From 9FT-COMBO-48-23 sp964400675 (GTDB lineage Bacteria; Chloroflexota; Dehalococcoidia; GIF9; UBA5629), in NCBI GenBank assembly GCA_964400675.1, contig CAYNVO010000001.1:186001-250000 (forward strand): a stretch of DNA of 64,000 nt, given 5' to 3'. The notes beneath the pieces were generated by a model, which saw only the letters and a program-made list of their open reading frames with translations, was not told the DNA's origin and searched no databases. Made by a program: the position numbers and the translations under genes. This document shows, one piece after another, positions 52,701-60,516 of the stretch. How positions within the stretch are numbered: the first letter of the stretch is position 1; each line of letters starts with the position of its first letter.

Positions 52701-52729
52701 ATGATACCACCCTGCCGAAGCAAGGTCAA
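52701..52729 (-). promoter_or_regulatory. Promoter of glyA
   Basis: On the minus strand TTGACC (52729-52724), 17-bp spacer, TATCAT (52706-52701). Position and spacing fit the glyA start at 52674. Confidence 0.7.
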
Positions 52730-52803
52730 CAGCACGATTGCTTGCTAAAATCGCAATGCCTGTATATACTTTGGCTAGCTTGTTTGATGGAGGGCACATT
52801 TTA

Positions 52804-53193
52804 GTGAGTTCGAATATTGGTAAAGCGGGTTTGATAGCTCTGATGTTGGCGATGCTGTGTAGCGCTTGTTTGGTGACGGCAGGGCCGAAGGGAGACAAGT
52901 CGTCGCTAATCTCAAGTGTGGAGGCGCAGTATACAAATGTTTATCCCAGGGGTGCTTCGGAAATCAAATGCGTTGTTTCCGCCCCTGAAAGCGATGAGGT
53001 GCAGTTCAAGTGGTCATCCACCGATGGTACCTTAGTGGGCGATGGGGCTACCGTAACCTGGCAGGCGCCGATTGATTATGGTGATTATCACATTATGGTG
53101 GTCGCCAGGGATAGTAGTGGGGAGAGTGCTGAAGCCACCTTGACCATCAGTGTGGTGCCCAGGCCATATCGGGGTTGTTGTGGTAGGAAATAA
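52804..53193 (+). CDS. Exported single-domain Ig/PKD-like protein
   Basis: A protein of about 129 residues. The hydrophobic N-terminus (about 8-21) ends in MLCSACLV, a poor lipobox, so the protein is either a lipoprotein (C22) or membrane-anchored. The rest is one beta-sandwich domain with IKCVVSAPESDEVQFKWSST, VTWQAPIDYG and TLTISV, homologous to both domains of the next gene product. The C-terminus is CCGRK. The GTG at 52804 follows GGAGGG; the longer open frame to 52738 lacks support. Likely function is surface adhesion or binding. Confidence 0.75.
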   Translation: MSSNIGKAGLIALMLAMLCSACLVTAGPKGDKSSLISSVEAQYTNVYPRGASEIKCVVSAPESDEVQFKWSSTDGTLVGDGATVTWQAPIDYGDYHIMVVARDSSGESAEATLTISVVPRPYRGCCGRK

Positions 53194-53285
53194 GAAACGA
53201 GATGCTTTGCGGTTGCAGGGATAGCTGTAATATCTTTATTTAGTTGAAATATGCTTTTATGTAATATGTAAGGAGGTAAGTGAAG

Positions 53286-54428
53286 ATGAACATTTTCAAA
53301 AGCGGCTTCGGTATAGTTCTGGTTGTGTTGACTGTTTTGGCTATGCTGGCTGGTGGCTGTGGTCCACGTGAAGTGTCGTCACCAACGCCGACCGGTAATC
53401 AACCGCCGGTGATTTCGAGCTTAACTGCATCCCAGATGACGATTCATCCTTCGGGAATCGTTGAGGTTCGGTGTGCTGTCTCAGATGCAGATGGTGACCA
53501 GGTGGACTTTAAGTGGACGTGTACTGGCGGTAGTTTTAACGATGGTGGTCCTTCCGTTGTCTGGGAAGCTCCGTTGAATTACGGGACTTATACAATAACG
53601 GTCACCGTGGAGGATGGCAAAGGCGGTTCGGAGCAGGAGAGCCTGGATATAACAGTTGGTACTAATCAGTCGCCACAGATTTCCAGCGTGATTGCCAGCC
53701 CGTCCGGACTTTCATATGGAGGCAGCACGACGATCAAGTGTATTGCTGCTGACCCTGATGGCGACGCGGTCAACTATAGCTGGTCGGCTAGCGGGGGAGA
53801 TATCTCAGGAGTTGGCGATACGGTCACCTGGGTAGCACCGAAAAAGGCAGGGAATTTTAAAATTACTATTATTGTCAGCGATGGCAAAGGCGGCGAAACC
53901 GAAGGTAACGTAATGGTTGCCGTCTCGGCAGCCGTAGGCACAGTAATTATCACGCCGGTTGCCGAGGAGACTGGAACCGTACGTTCAGATGGGGCTACAG
54001 ACTATTCCAGGACATTAGCTGGAGATGATGAGCAGGACAGGGGTTATTGTGCCTTCTGGAGCTATGATGTTTGGAGCCTGGCGGGGAAAAATATACAGAG
54101 CGCCAGCTTGAAATTCACTACTAAGTCTGAAGCTGGAAAACCATTCCCCAGCACTACGGGACTTGGCGGGCTGCGACTGTGGAAAGTTACATACGCTAAT
54201 GAACTGCCAAAATTCCAATATACCGGCAGTAATCTGAGAGATGTACCACTTCTGATGAGTCCACCGAGCGTAATAGACGTAACTCAAGAGATAACCAATG
54301 TTACTGCGGCGGCTATTACCCGCTTCCAGGTAGAAGCTCTGTTCACGAAGGGGACTAACGGCAACCATGCCGCCCAATTTATTGAATGGTCAGATGTCGT
54401 TCTTGAGGTTACCTATTCAGATAAGTAG
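53286..54428 (+). CDS. Lipoprotein with two Ig/PKD-like domains
   Basis: A protein of about 380 residues with a clear lipobox LAGGC (lipidated at C25) and a Pro/Thr linker. Two tandem beta-sandwich domains follow (about 40-124 and 128-215), each with the pattern I(K/R)C...(D/A)xDGD.V.(F/Y).W.....G...........W.AP...G...I......DGKGG. A C-terminal domain of ~165 residues with DWS/CAFWSYDVW and FIEWSDVVLEVTY is probably another beta-sandwich. It is a paralogue of the preceding gene. ATG 53286 is 8 bp from AGGAGGT. Expected on the outer face; function unknown. A strong terminator ends the unit. Confidence 0.8.
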   Translation: MNIFKSGFGIVLVVLTVLAMLAGGCGPREVSSPTPTGNQPPVISSLTASQMTIHPSGIVEVRCAVSDADGDQVDFKWTCTGGSFNDGGPSVVWEAPLNYGTYTITVTVEDGKGGSEQESLDITVGTNQSPQISSVIASPSGLSYGGSTTIKCIAADPDGDAVNYSWSASGGDISGVGDTVTWVAPKKAGNFKITIIVSDGKGGETEGNVMVAVSAAVGTVIITPVAEETGTVRSDGATDYSRTLAGDDEQDRGYCAFWSYDVWSLAGKNIQSASLKFTTKSEAGKPFPSTTGLGGLRLWKVTYANELPKFQYTGSNLRDVPLLMSPPSVIDVTQEITNVTAAAITRFQVEALFTKGTNGNHAAQFIEWSDVVLEVTYSDK

Positions 54429-54454
54429 CGCCAGGTTTTTTTAGCGACAATTCA

Positions 54455-54484
54455 AAATAAGGCGGCCGCAAGGCCGCCTTATTT
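54455..54484. terminator. Terminator between lipoprotein gene and hrcA
   Basis: A 13-bp perfect stem (AAATAAGGCGGCC with its complement) closed by a GCAA tetraloop. The ends are A-rich and T-rich, so it works in either direction. It lies just upstream of the hrcA promoter. Confidence 0.9.
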
Positions 54485-54497
54485 GTGCATATTGATT

Positions 54498-54526
54498 TTG
54501 ACATATTGGTGATATAGTGGTAAATT
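54498..54526 (+). promoter_or_regulatory. Promoter of hrcA-grpE-dnaK
   Basis: TTGACA (54498-54503), 17-bp spacer, TAAATT (54521-54526). The expected start of transcription is about 7-8 bp later, at the left edge of the CIRCE operator. Confidence 0.8.
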
Positions 54527-54533
54527 ATAGTAG

Positions 54534-54560
54534 TTAGCAGTCTTAGTGGGAGAGTGCTAA
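54534..54560 (+). promoter_or_regulatory. CIRCE operator (HrcA binding site)
   Basis: TTAGCAGTC (54534-54542), 9-bp spacer, GAGTGCTAA (54552-54560). This matches the CIRCE consensus TTAGCACTC-N9-GAGTGCTAA with one change. It lies between the promoter and the hrcA ATG at 54563, and overlaps the hrcA ribosome site, so HrcA should repress its own operon until heat stress. Confidence 0.95.
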
Positions 54561-54562
54561 AA

Positions 54563-55594
54563 ATGCTGAAAGGTCTGACTCCGAGAAGAGAAGCTGTTCT
54601 GAGGGTAATAGTCAGCGAGTATATTGATACGGCGGTGCCTGTAGCTTCGGAGACTATTTTTCGCAATTATAAGCTAGGGGTAAGTCCGGCGACTATTCGC
54701 AATGACATGGCATACCTTGAGAAGGAGGGCTATATTGCTAGACCGCATACATCGTCCGGCAGTGTGCCCTTAGACAAAGGTTATCGACATTATGTGGAGT
54801 CTCTGGCTAAAGAAGCCGAGCTTCCCTTAGAGGAGCAATATCGAATTCGGAAACTTTTCCGTGAAATGGAAGAGGAATTTGAGAGACGGCTTAAGCTGGC
54901 AGCAACTATTGCGGCGCGCCTGGTTAGAAATGTGGCTCTGGTCACTTTTCCTAAATCAACGCAATGTCGGTTCAGGCACTTGGAGTTGGTAGCCTTGCAA
55001 GAGTTTGCCATTCTCATGGTTTTGGTACTCAGCGAGGCAATAATAAAGCGGCAGCTTTTGTCTTTCGAAGAACCGGTCACCCAGGAGCGGCTAACAAGTA
55101 TGGCTAATAAATTGAATGCTACTTATCTGGGATTAACAAGTTCAGAGATTTTGGCTAAGGAACTAGAACTTACCTCGGAAGAGGAACAAGTGTCTAATGC
55201 TGTGATTGATATAATGGCTGCTGAGGATGATTTGGAATACGAGGAACCTTATCTTGATGGATTGCGCTTGATGCTAGGGCAACCTGAGTTCGCTCAGAAG
55301 GACAGGATGTTGAGCATTATGGAGTTAATGGAGACTAACGAATGGCTCGCATCTGCTTTTGCCCACCAGTCGAGCGATATTGGAGTGAAAGTCGTGATTG
55401 GTGGGGAGAACCGAGATGAGACACTGCGTGATTTGAGCTTAGTTTTTAGTCGCTATGGTATTCCTGGTCGGGTAGGTGGTACTATTGGGGTCATTGGCCC
55501 AACACGGATGGATTACAATAGGGCTATTTCTACAGTTGACTATATGTCCGCGATATTAAGCGATCTGGTAGCTGGAGTTTACCGTGACGATTAG
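54563..55594 (+). CDS. hrcA: Heat-inducible transcription repressor HrcA
   Basis: A 343-residue HrcA. The N-terminal winged helix (LTPRREAVLRVIVSEYIDTAVPVASETI, cited in two parts: the first to REAVLRV, the rest after) is followed by VSPATIRNDMAYLEKEGYI, a GAF-like middle domain and a C-terminal IGxExNRDETL-type segment (VIGGENRDETLRDLS). It binds CIRCE, which sits directly upstream, and represses its own operon. ATG 54563 is used; a GTG nine bases upstream overlaps the ribosome site. It leads grpE and dnaK. Confidence 0.96.
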   Translation: MLKGLTPRREAVLRVIVSEYIDTAVPVASETIFRNYKLGVSPATIRNDMAYLEKEGYIARPHTSSGSVPLDKGYRHYVESLAKEAELPLEEQYRIRKLFREMEEEFERRLKLAATIAARLVRNVALVTFPKSTQCRFRHLELVALQEFAILMVLVLSEAIIKRQLLSFEEPVTQERLTSMANKLNATYLGLTSSEILAKELELTSEEEQVSNAVIDIMAAEDDLEYEEPYLDGLRLMLGQPEFAQKDRMLSIMELMETNEWLASAFAHQSSDIGVKVVIGGENRDETLRDLSLVFSRYGIPGRVGGTIGVIGPTRMDYNRAISTVDYMSAILSDLVAGVYRDD

Positions 55595-55618
55595 CGGTGC
55601 TGTAAGGAGGTTTTTATA

Positions 55619-56197
55619 TTGGTTGAAGAAGATAGAGTAGTGCCTGAGAGTGAATTGAATGAACTGGCCGAGGATGATGTCGAGTCTTTAAAAGAAGCAC
55701 TTGCACAGGAGAAGGAGAAAGCTGAGCGGTATTTAGCCAACTGGCAGAGGGCTGAGGCTGATTTTAGAAATTATAAAGCACGTGAAGAGCAGGGGAAAAA
55801 AGATTTGATAAACTGGGCAAACTCCACACTGATTTGCGACATATTGCCGGTGCTGGATGCTTTTGACCGTGCTTTTGAAGGGGTTAATCCTAAGGATGAG
55901 GAACTCAGCTGGATTACCGGCTTCAGACAAATTCAGAAGATGTTATTAGATGTATTGAGTAAACATGGGCTGGCAGAAATGAAGTGTGTAGGTGAGGCAT
56001 TCGACCCGAGCTTTCATGAAGCAGTGGCCCAACAGAAAGGTGCGGAAGGTGTAGTTCTGGACGAGGTCCTAAAGGGATATAAACTGAAGGACAAGTTACT
56101 TCGGGCTTCACAGGTGGTGGTTGGTGGTGGTGATGAATCATCGGCCGCGGAAGCGGCTGAACAGGTTGAGGAAGATTTAACCGGGGAAACAGCGTAG
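55619..56197 (+). CDS. grpE: Nucleotide exchange factor GrpE
   Basis: A 192-residue GrpE that releases ADP from DnaK. It has the long N-terminal coiled coil (about 25-60, ALAQEKEKAERYL) with WQRAEADFRNYKAR, and a C-terminal beta domain with FDPSFHEAVAQQKG and VVLDEVLKGYKLKDKLLR, all diagnostic. The start codon is TTG, eight bases after AGGAGG. It lies 24 bp after hrcA. Confidence 0.96.
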   Translation: MVEEDRVVPESELNELAEDDVESLKEALAQEKEKAERYLANWQRAEADFRNYKAREEQGKKDLINWANSTLICDILPVLDAFDRAFEGVNPKDEELSWITGFRQIQKMLLDVLSKHGLAEMKCVGEAFDPSFHEAVAQQKGAEGVVLDEVLKGYKLKDKLLRASQVVVGGGDESSAAEAAEQVEEDLTGETA

Positions 56198-56242
56198 AAA
56201 GATGAAAATAGTCATAAAAACTAGTGTCAGAAGGAGGAAAAG

Positions 56243-58147
56243 ATGGGCAAAACAGTTGGTATTGATTTAGGCACCACATTCAGTCTGGTAGCTGTTATCG
56301 AGGGCGGTGAGCCGAAGATAATCCCCAACACTGAGGGGGAAAGGCTTACTCCTTCAGTAGTTGCTATTGATAAGAAGGGTGAACGACTGGTAGGCTTATT
56401 GGCAAAAAGACAGGCGATTACCAATCCCGAGAACACTATTTTCAGTGTGAAAAGGCTCATGGGTCGCAAATTCAAAGACGCTGAAGTTCAGTATGATATA
56501 AAGAGGTTACCTTACAAAATAGTCGAAGCAAACAATGGTGATGCCTGGGTGGTGATGAGTGGCAAGCAGTACAGTCCACCGGAAATTTCGGCTATGATTC
56601 TGCAGAAGTTAAAAATCGATGCTGAAGCTTATCTCGGCGATAAGGTTACCGATGCAGTTATTACAGTGCCGGCCTATTTCAACGACAGTCAACGCCAGGC
56701 GACCAAAGATGCTGGCACCATTGCGGGACTAAATGTTATACGTATAGTAAATGAGCCAACCGCTTCGGCTTTGGCTTATGGACTTGATAAAAAGGGAGAG
56801 GAGACTATCGCTGTCTATGACCTCGGCGGTGGCACGTTTGATGTTTCCATACTCGAGCTCGGTGAAGGTCAATTCCAGGTCAAGTCAACCAATGGTGATA
56901 CTCATCTAGGCGGCGACGATATTGACCAGAGAATTATGGACTGGCTATGTGATGAGTTTAAGAAGGAATCGGGTGTGGACTTGAGACAGGACAGGATGGC
57001 GCTGCAGCGGCTAAAGGATGCTGGCGAGAAAGCCAAGCGTGAGTTATCCACAGTGGGGCAGACGGATATAAACTTGCCCTTTATCACGGCAGATGCTTCC
57101 GGCCCCAAGCATTTGAACATAAATCTGACGCGAGCCAAGCTGGAGCAGTTATCCCTGGACTTGCTGGAAAAGAGCATAGAACCCTGCCGCAAAGCGCTGG
57201 CTGATGCCAAACTTACTGCAGCTCAGATAACCGATGTGATTCTGGTTGGCGGTCAAACAAGAATGCCAAAGGTCCAGGACATGGTTCGTCAGTTTTTTGG
57301 CAAGGAGCCAGTTAAAGGTGTTAACCCTGATGAGGTGGTGGCATTGGGTGCTGCTATACAGGCAGGTGTGCTTAAGGGGGATGTCAGAGATGTACTTCTG
57401 CTTGATGTCACACCGCTTACTTTGAGTATTGAAACGCTGGGTGGTGTGGCCACGCCGCTTATCCAGCGAAACACTACTATTCCTACCAAAAAGAGCCAGA
57501 TTTTCAGCACGGCATCAGATAACCAACCCAGTGTGGAAATTCATATACTGCAGGGGGAACGTCCCATGGCAGCGGATAATCGGACGCTGGGTCGTTTTAT
57601 ACTTGACGGCATTTTGCCGGCGCCGAGGGGTATACCTCAGATTGAGGTTAGCTTTGATATCAATGCTAATGGTATTTTGGAAGTTCGGGCGCAGGACAAG
57701 GGAACTGGTAAGGAGCAGAAGATTACCATTACTGCCTCCAGTGGTTTGGGCAAGGATGAGGTGGAGAAGATGGCCAAGGAAGCCGACGCTCATGCTGCTG
57801 AAGATACCAGGAAAAAGGAAGAGGTGGAAGCTCGAAATATGGCTGACACCTTAGTCTATACTGCGGAACGAACGCTACGCGAACAAGGAGATAAGATTCC
57901 TGCAGACTTAAAGCAGGAAATGGATGGCAAGATAGCTGCGGTGCGTTCGGCTCTTCAAGGTACAGATATAAATTATATTCGCAGTACAACGGAGGAGCTA
58001 TCTCAAGCAATGCAAAAGATTGGTGCTGCTGTTTATGGGCAAGCTGGAGCGCAGCCTCCTCCCGGTGAAGCTCCTGGTGGCGAGGCTCCTGGTGAACCTC
58101 CCGGTGGTGAAGAGGGCACAGTAGAAGGCGAGTTCAGGGAAGTATAG
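56243..58147 (+). CDS. dnaK: Chaperone DnaK (Hsp70)
   Basis: A 634-residue DnaK. GIDLGTTFSLVAV starts the nucleotide-binding domain. IVNEPTASALAYG, IAVYDLGGGTFDVSIL and VILVGGQTRMPKVQ are the three Hsp70 signatures. The substrate-binding domain begins near VLLLDVTPLTLSIET, and a helical lid follows. The C-terminal tail is Gly/Pro/Glu-rich with GEAPGGEAPGEPPGG repeats before EGEF. Strong AGGAGG. No dnaJ follows; it must be elsewhere. A bipartite hairpin ends the operon. Confidence 0.98.
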   Translation: MGKTVGIDLGTTFSLVAVIEGGEPKIIPNTEGERLTPSVVAIDKKGERLVGLLAKRQAITNPENTIFSVKRLMGRKFKDAEVQYDIKRLPYKIVEANNGDAWVVMSGKQYSPPEISAMILQKLKIDAEAYLGDKVTDAVITVPAYFNDSQRQATKDAGTIAGLNVIRIVNEPTASALAYGLDKKGEETIAVYDLGGGTFDVSILELGEGQFQVKSTNGDTHLGGDDIDQRIMDWLCDEFKKESGVDLRQDRMALQRLKDAGEKAKRELSTVGQTDINLPFITADASGPKHLNINLTRAKLEQLSLDLLEKSIEPCRKALADAKLTAAQITDVILVGGQTRMPKVQDMVRQFFGKEPVKGVNPDEVVALGAAIQAGVLKGDVRDVLLLDVTPLTLSIETLGGVATPLIQRNTTIPTKKSQIFSTASDNQPSVEIHILQGERPMAADNRTLGRFILDGILPAPRGIPQIEVSFDINANGILEVRAQDKGTGKEQKITITASSGLGKDEVEKMAKEADAHAAEDTRKKEEVEARNMADTLVYTAERTLREQGDKIPADLKQEMDGKIAAVRSALQGTDINYIRSTTEELSQAMQKIGAAVYGQAGAQPPPGEAPGGEAPGEPPGGEEGTVEGEFREV

Positions 58148-58177
58148 GACCTCTTTGTTCTTGGTACTAGCTACTAT

Positions 58178-58225
58178 AGCGGCGGTTTGGTTGCGTTTAA
58201 TGCAACATCCGCCGCTTCGGTTTTA
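58178..58225 (+). terminator. Terminator after dnaK
   Basis: An 8-bp outer stem (AGCGGCGG/CCGCCGCT) encloses a second hairpin (GTTGC/GCAAC). It is followed by TCGGTTTTA. It lies 30 bp after the dnaK stop. Confidence 0.75.
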
Positions 58226-58284
58226 GTAGGGTAAAATATTTTGTGGCAAGACAACTGAAATCGATGATTCGATGCCTATTGATA

Positions 58285-58313
58285 TTGACAGTATAGCTAA
58301 AAGTTAATAAGAT
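58285..58313 (+). promoter_or_regulatory. Promoter of the two small membrane-protein genes
   Basis: TTGACA (58285-58290), 17-bp spacer, TAAGAT (58308-58313), 37 bp before the first small ATG at 58350. Confidence 0.65.
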
Positions 58314-58349
58314 AGGCAGCAAATCAAAACTAAAGGAGGTCTATGTTAT

Positions 58350-58502
58350 ATGGCTAAGAAGAGTGTTACCATAAGTGGTGTCACTATGGGCATATTAGCC
58401 ATAGTGGCTGGCATCTTGATTCTGGTATGGCCTAGTTTTGTCCAGTGGATTCTCGGTGTCTTTCTCATCGTGTGGGGTGTGCTGGCTATTATAAATAGGT
58501 AA
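58350..58502 (+). CDS. Tiny membrane protein 1 (DUF3096-like)
   Basis: A 50-residue protein: a short basic start (MAKKS) and two hydrophobic stretches (about 12-28 and 32-48) separated by the tight turn WPSFVQW. Ribosome site AAAGGAGGT lies just upstream. It is homologous to the next small protein (G-I-L/I-x-x-I/F-x-G pattern, a P between helices, then I-L-G/V-V-F/Y-L-I-x-G). Similar ~50-residue proteins are listed as DUF3096. It is a hairpin membrane protein of unknown role. Confidence 0.8.
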   Translation: MAKKSVTISGVTMGILAIVAGILILVWPSFVQWILGVFLIVWGVLAIINR

Positions 58503-58578
58503 CAATATTTCTGTTCGGTATAAGTAGTATTTTACTCGGGCTGAGGACATTATTATTTTAAAAAGGAGGTAATGTATT

Positions 58579-58728
58579 ATGTTTTCTTTGCAAGTGGCCG
58601 GTTTAGTGTGGGGAATAATAACCCTTATATTCGGCATCATAGTGATGATTTTCCCAAGGATACTCAACTATATAGTGGGCGTTTATCTTATCATAGTCGG
58701 GATAATGGCCATTATCGCTGCCATATAG
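58579..58728 (+). CDS. Tiny membrane protein 2 (DUF3096-like)
   Basis: A 49-residue protein with two membrane helices around FPRILNY: GLVWGIITLIFGIIVMI then YIVGVYLIIVGIMAIIAA. The ILNYIVGVYLIIVGI part fits DUF3096 well. Ribosome site AAAAGGAGG, 9 bp before the ATG. An earlier out-of-frame ATG (58572) opens a longer frame that is not hydrophobic and is rejected. It forms a tandem pair with the gene above. Confidence 0.85.
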   Translation: MFSLQVAGLVWGIITLIFGIIVMIFPRILNYIVGVYLIIVGIMAIIAAI

Positions 58729-58817
58729 CTTGATAGAAAGCCAATCAATTTATCGTTGCCGGTTCATTCGAAGCGGAGTTAGTTTTGTTTCTGCTGGTGG
58801 CTGTGCTAGGTTAAGAA

Positions 58818-59585
58818 GTGCTTTATTTCGGCACATCCGGTTTCAGCTATAGTGACTGGGCAGGTAGCTTCTATCCTCGTGGGATGCCACGGAGAGAGTG
58901 GCTTATTTATTATGCTCGGGAATTTAATGCTCTCGAGTTGAATTCTACTTATTATGCTTTACCCAAGCCTTCTGTTGTCGAAGCTATGGTTGACAAGACC
59001 GGGGAAGGTTTCTTGTTTTCAGTCAAGGCGAATCAGGAGATGACGCATCAGCATCAGCAAGATAGTAGTGTTTTCGTGGCTTTTGTTAATATGCTCCAAC
59101 CTTTTATCGATGCCGGTAAGCTGGGCTGCGTGTTAGCTCAGTTTCCGTATAGCTTTGGCTGTAGCCGTCAGAATTGTGATTATCTGGCGCTTTTCCGCGA
59201 GCGGCTAAGGGATTTACCATTGGTGGTGGAATTTCGCCACGCTCAATGGCTGAAGACGGAGGTCTTTGATTGGCTGCGAAACCATAATATTGGTTTTTGC
59301 TGTGTTGATGAGCCGCAGTTGCCCAATCTTTTGCCGCCTTTGGCTGAGGTTACTGGCAATACTGGCTATGTGCGTTTTCACGGACGTAATGCAGCTAAAT
59401 GGTGGCAGCATGAGCACGCTTATGAAAGGTATGATTATGCGTATTCAGTCGAAGAACTGAAAGAATGGCTGCCCCGTATAAGAAAGCTCGATAGTCTGAC
59501 TGAAAAGGCTTTTGTCTTTGCCAATAATCACTGGCGTGGCCAGGCGATAGGCACTATACGCCAGCTACGTTTAATGCTTGACTAG
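58818..59585 (+). CDS. DUF72 (YecE-like) protein
   Basis: A 255-residue protein of the DUF72/YecE family, a TIM-barrel-like fold of unknown activity. Typical segments are FGTSGFSYSDWAGSFYP at the start, EFNALELNSTYYALP, FSVKANQEMTHQ, VLAQFPYSF, VEFRHAQWL and YVRFHGRNAAKW, with FANNHWRGQA near the end. Start is GTG at 58818 with a weak site. It stands alone after the small membrane-protein genes. Confidence 0.9.
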   Translation: MLYFGTSGFSYSDWAGSFYPRGMPRREWLIYYAREFNALELNSTYYALPKPSVVEAMVDKTGEGFLFSVKANQEMTHQHQQDSSVFVAFVNMLQPFIDAGKLGCVLAQFPYSFGCSRQNCDYLALFRERLRDLPLVVEFRHAQWLKTEVFDWLRNHNIGFCCVDEPQLPNLLPPLAEVTGNTGYVRFHGRNAAKWWQHEHAYERYDYAYSVEELKEWLPRIRKLDSLTEKAFVFANNHWRGQAIGTIRQLRLMLD

Positions 59586-59648
59586 TTTGCTTTCATAGCT
59601 AGCATGGGCTAGAATGATTTTTACGGTATATAAGGACAGGTTTGCAGG

Positions 59649-60023
59649 ATGGTCAATTTTACTGAGCTTAATGAGCGTTTGAAGCAAGAGCAGATGCAGT
59701 TAACTTCTGAGCTTCAGCGGTTGAAGGCTGAGGAGAGATCTGCCGATGAACAGCGGGAAGGCAGCCCCTTTGGTAAGAGGGAGGAAGGGGCTACTGAAGC
59801 TTTTGAGATGGAGAAGAGGATGGTTCTGGAGAGGTGGTTGACTGATGCTCTAGCTGAGGTTGAGCGCGCCCTGAAAAAATATGAATCTGGGACATATGGT
59901 ATATGCGACCTGTGCGGTCGGCCCATAGAGCCAGCCAGGCTTGAGGCATTGCCGCAAGCGAATCTATGTCTTGAGTGTAAAGCAAATCAGGCGAAGAATG
60001 CCAGAAGTAGAACGACAAGGTAG
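59649..60023 (+). CDS. DksA/TraR-type zinc-finger protein
   Basis: A 124-residue protein with an N-terminal coiled-coil half (ERLKQEQMQLTSELQRLKAEE) and a C-terminal C4 zinc finger CDLCGRPIEPARL...CLECK (C-x2-C-x17-C-x2-C). DksA-like proteins insert the coiled coil into RNA polymerase and modulate transcription. Shorter forms (YteA/YocK-like) are frequent beside lspA. It overlaps the lspA start by 26 bp. Confidence 0.9.
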   Translation: MVNFTELNERLKQEQMQLTSELQRLKAEERSADEQREGSPFGKREEGATEAFEMEKRMVLERWLTDALAEVERALKKYESGTYGICDLCGRPIEPARLEALPQANLCLECKANQAKNARSRTTR

Positions 60024-60516
60024 TGGGTGGCGAGGAGGACTATTCCTCATCATTGCTGCCTTTGTGGTTTCCTTAGACCAGATAAGCAAGTCGTGGGTCA
60101 ACTCTCATTTAGCTCTCTATGAAACGATTCCTCTGGTTGGCTGTCTGAGTTTGACTCATGTACGCAATACTGGTTCAGCATTTGGTCTTTTTGCCAACCA
60201 GGCTTTCCTATTAGCCCTGGTCTCTATAGTCGGATTAGTGACTATTCTGCTTTTCTATCGTTATCTATCTAAGTCTAATATCCTGGGTATCCTGGCTTTG
60301 AGTTTGGTTTTTGGTGGGGCTGTGGGTAATCTGATAGACCGAATGCGTTTTGGTTATGTGACCGATTTTATCGATGTTAGGCTGTGGGGCGATTTTCATT
60401 GGCCAACATTTAATGTTGCTGATTCAGCTATAACAGTTGGTAGCATAGTGCTGGTTATTTTTCTTTTTTTGGCATTTAGGAAGGGAGATGGTAAGTCATC
60501 TGGAGCCAGAAGTTAA
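59998..60516 (+). CDS. lspA: Lipoprotein signal peptidase (signal peptidase II)
   Basis: A 172-residue membrane aspartyl protease that cleaves prolipoproteins. Family blocks: SLDQISKSWV, HVRNTGSAFGLF, GGAVGNLIDRMRFGYVTDFIDV (first catalytic Asp) and FNVADSAITVG (second catalytic Asp). Four membrane helices. The ATG at 59998 lies inside the end of the zinc-finger gene, and rluD starts inside its own end, so the three genes are translationally coupled. Confidence 0.95.
   Translation: MPEVERQGSGWRGGLFLIIAAFVVSLDQISKSWVNSHLALYETIPLVGCLSLTHVRNTGSAFGLFANQAFLLALVSIVGLVTILLFYRYLSKSNILGILALSLVFGGAVGNLIDRMRFGYVTDFIDVRLWGDFHWPTFNVADSAITVGSIVLVIFLFLAFRKGDGKSSGARS

Noticed and set aside
58572..58732. Alternative out-of-frame reading starting at ATG 58572
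   Set aside because: It lacks the hydrophobic hairpin pattern; the frame starting at 58579 gives a clear DUF3096-like protein with better ribosome-site spacing.
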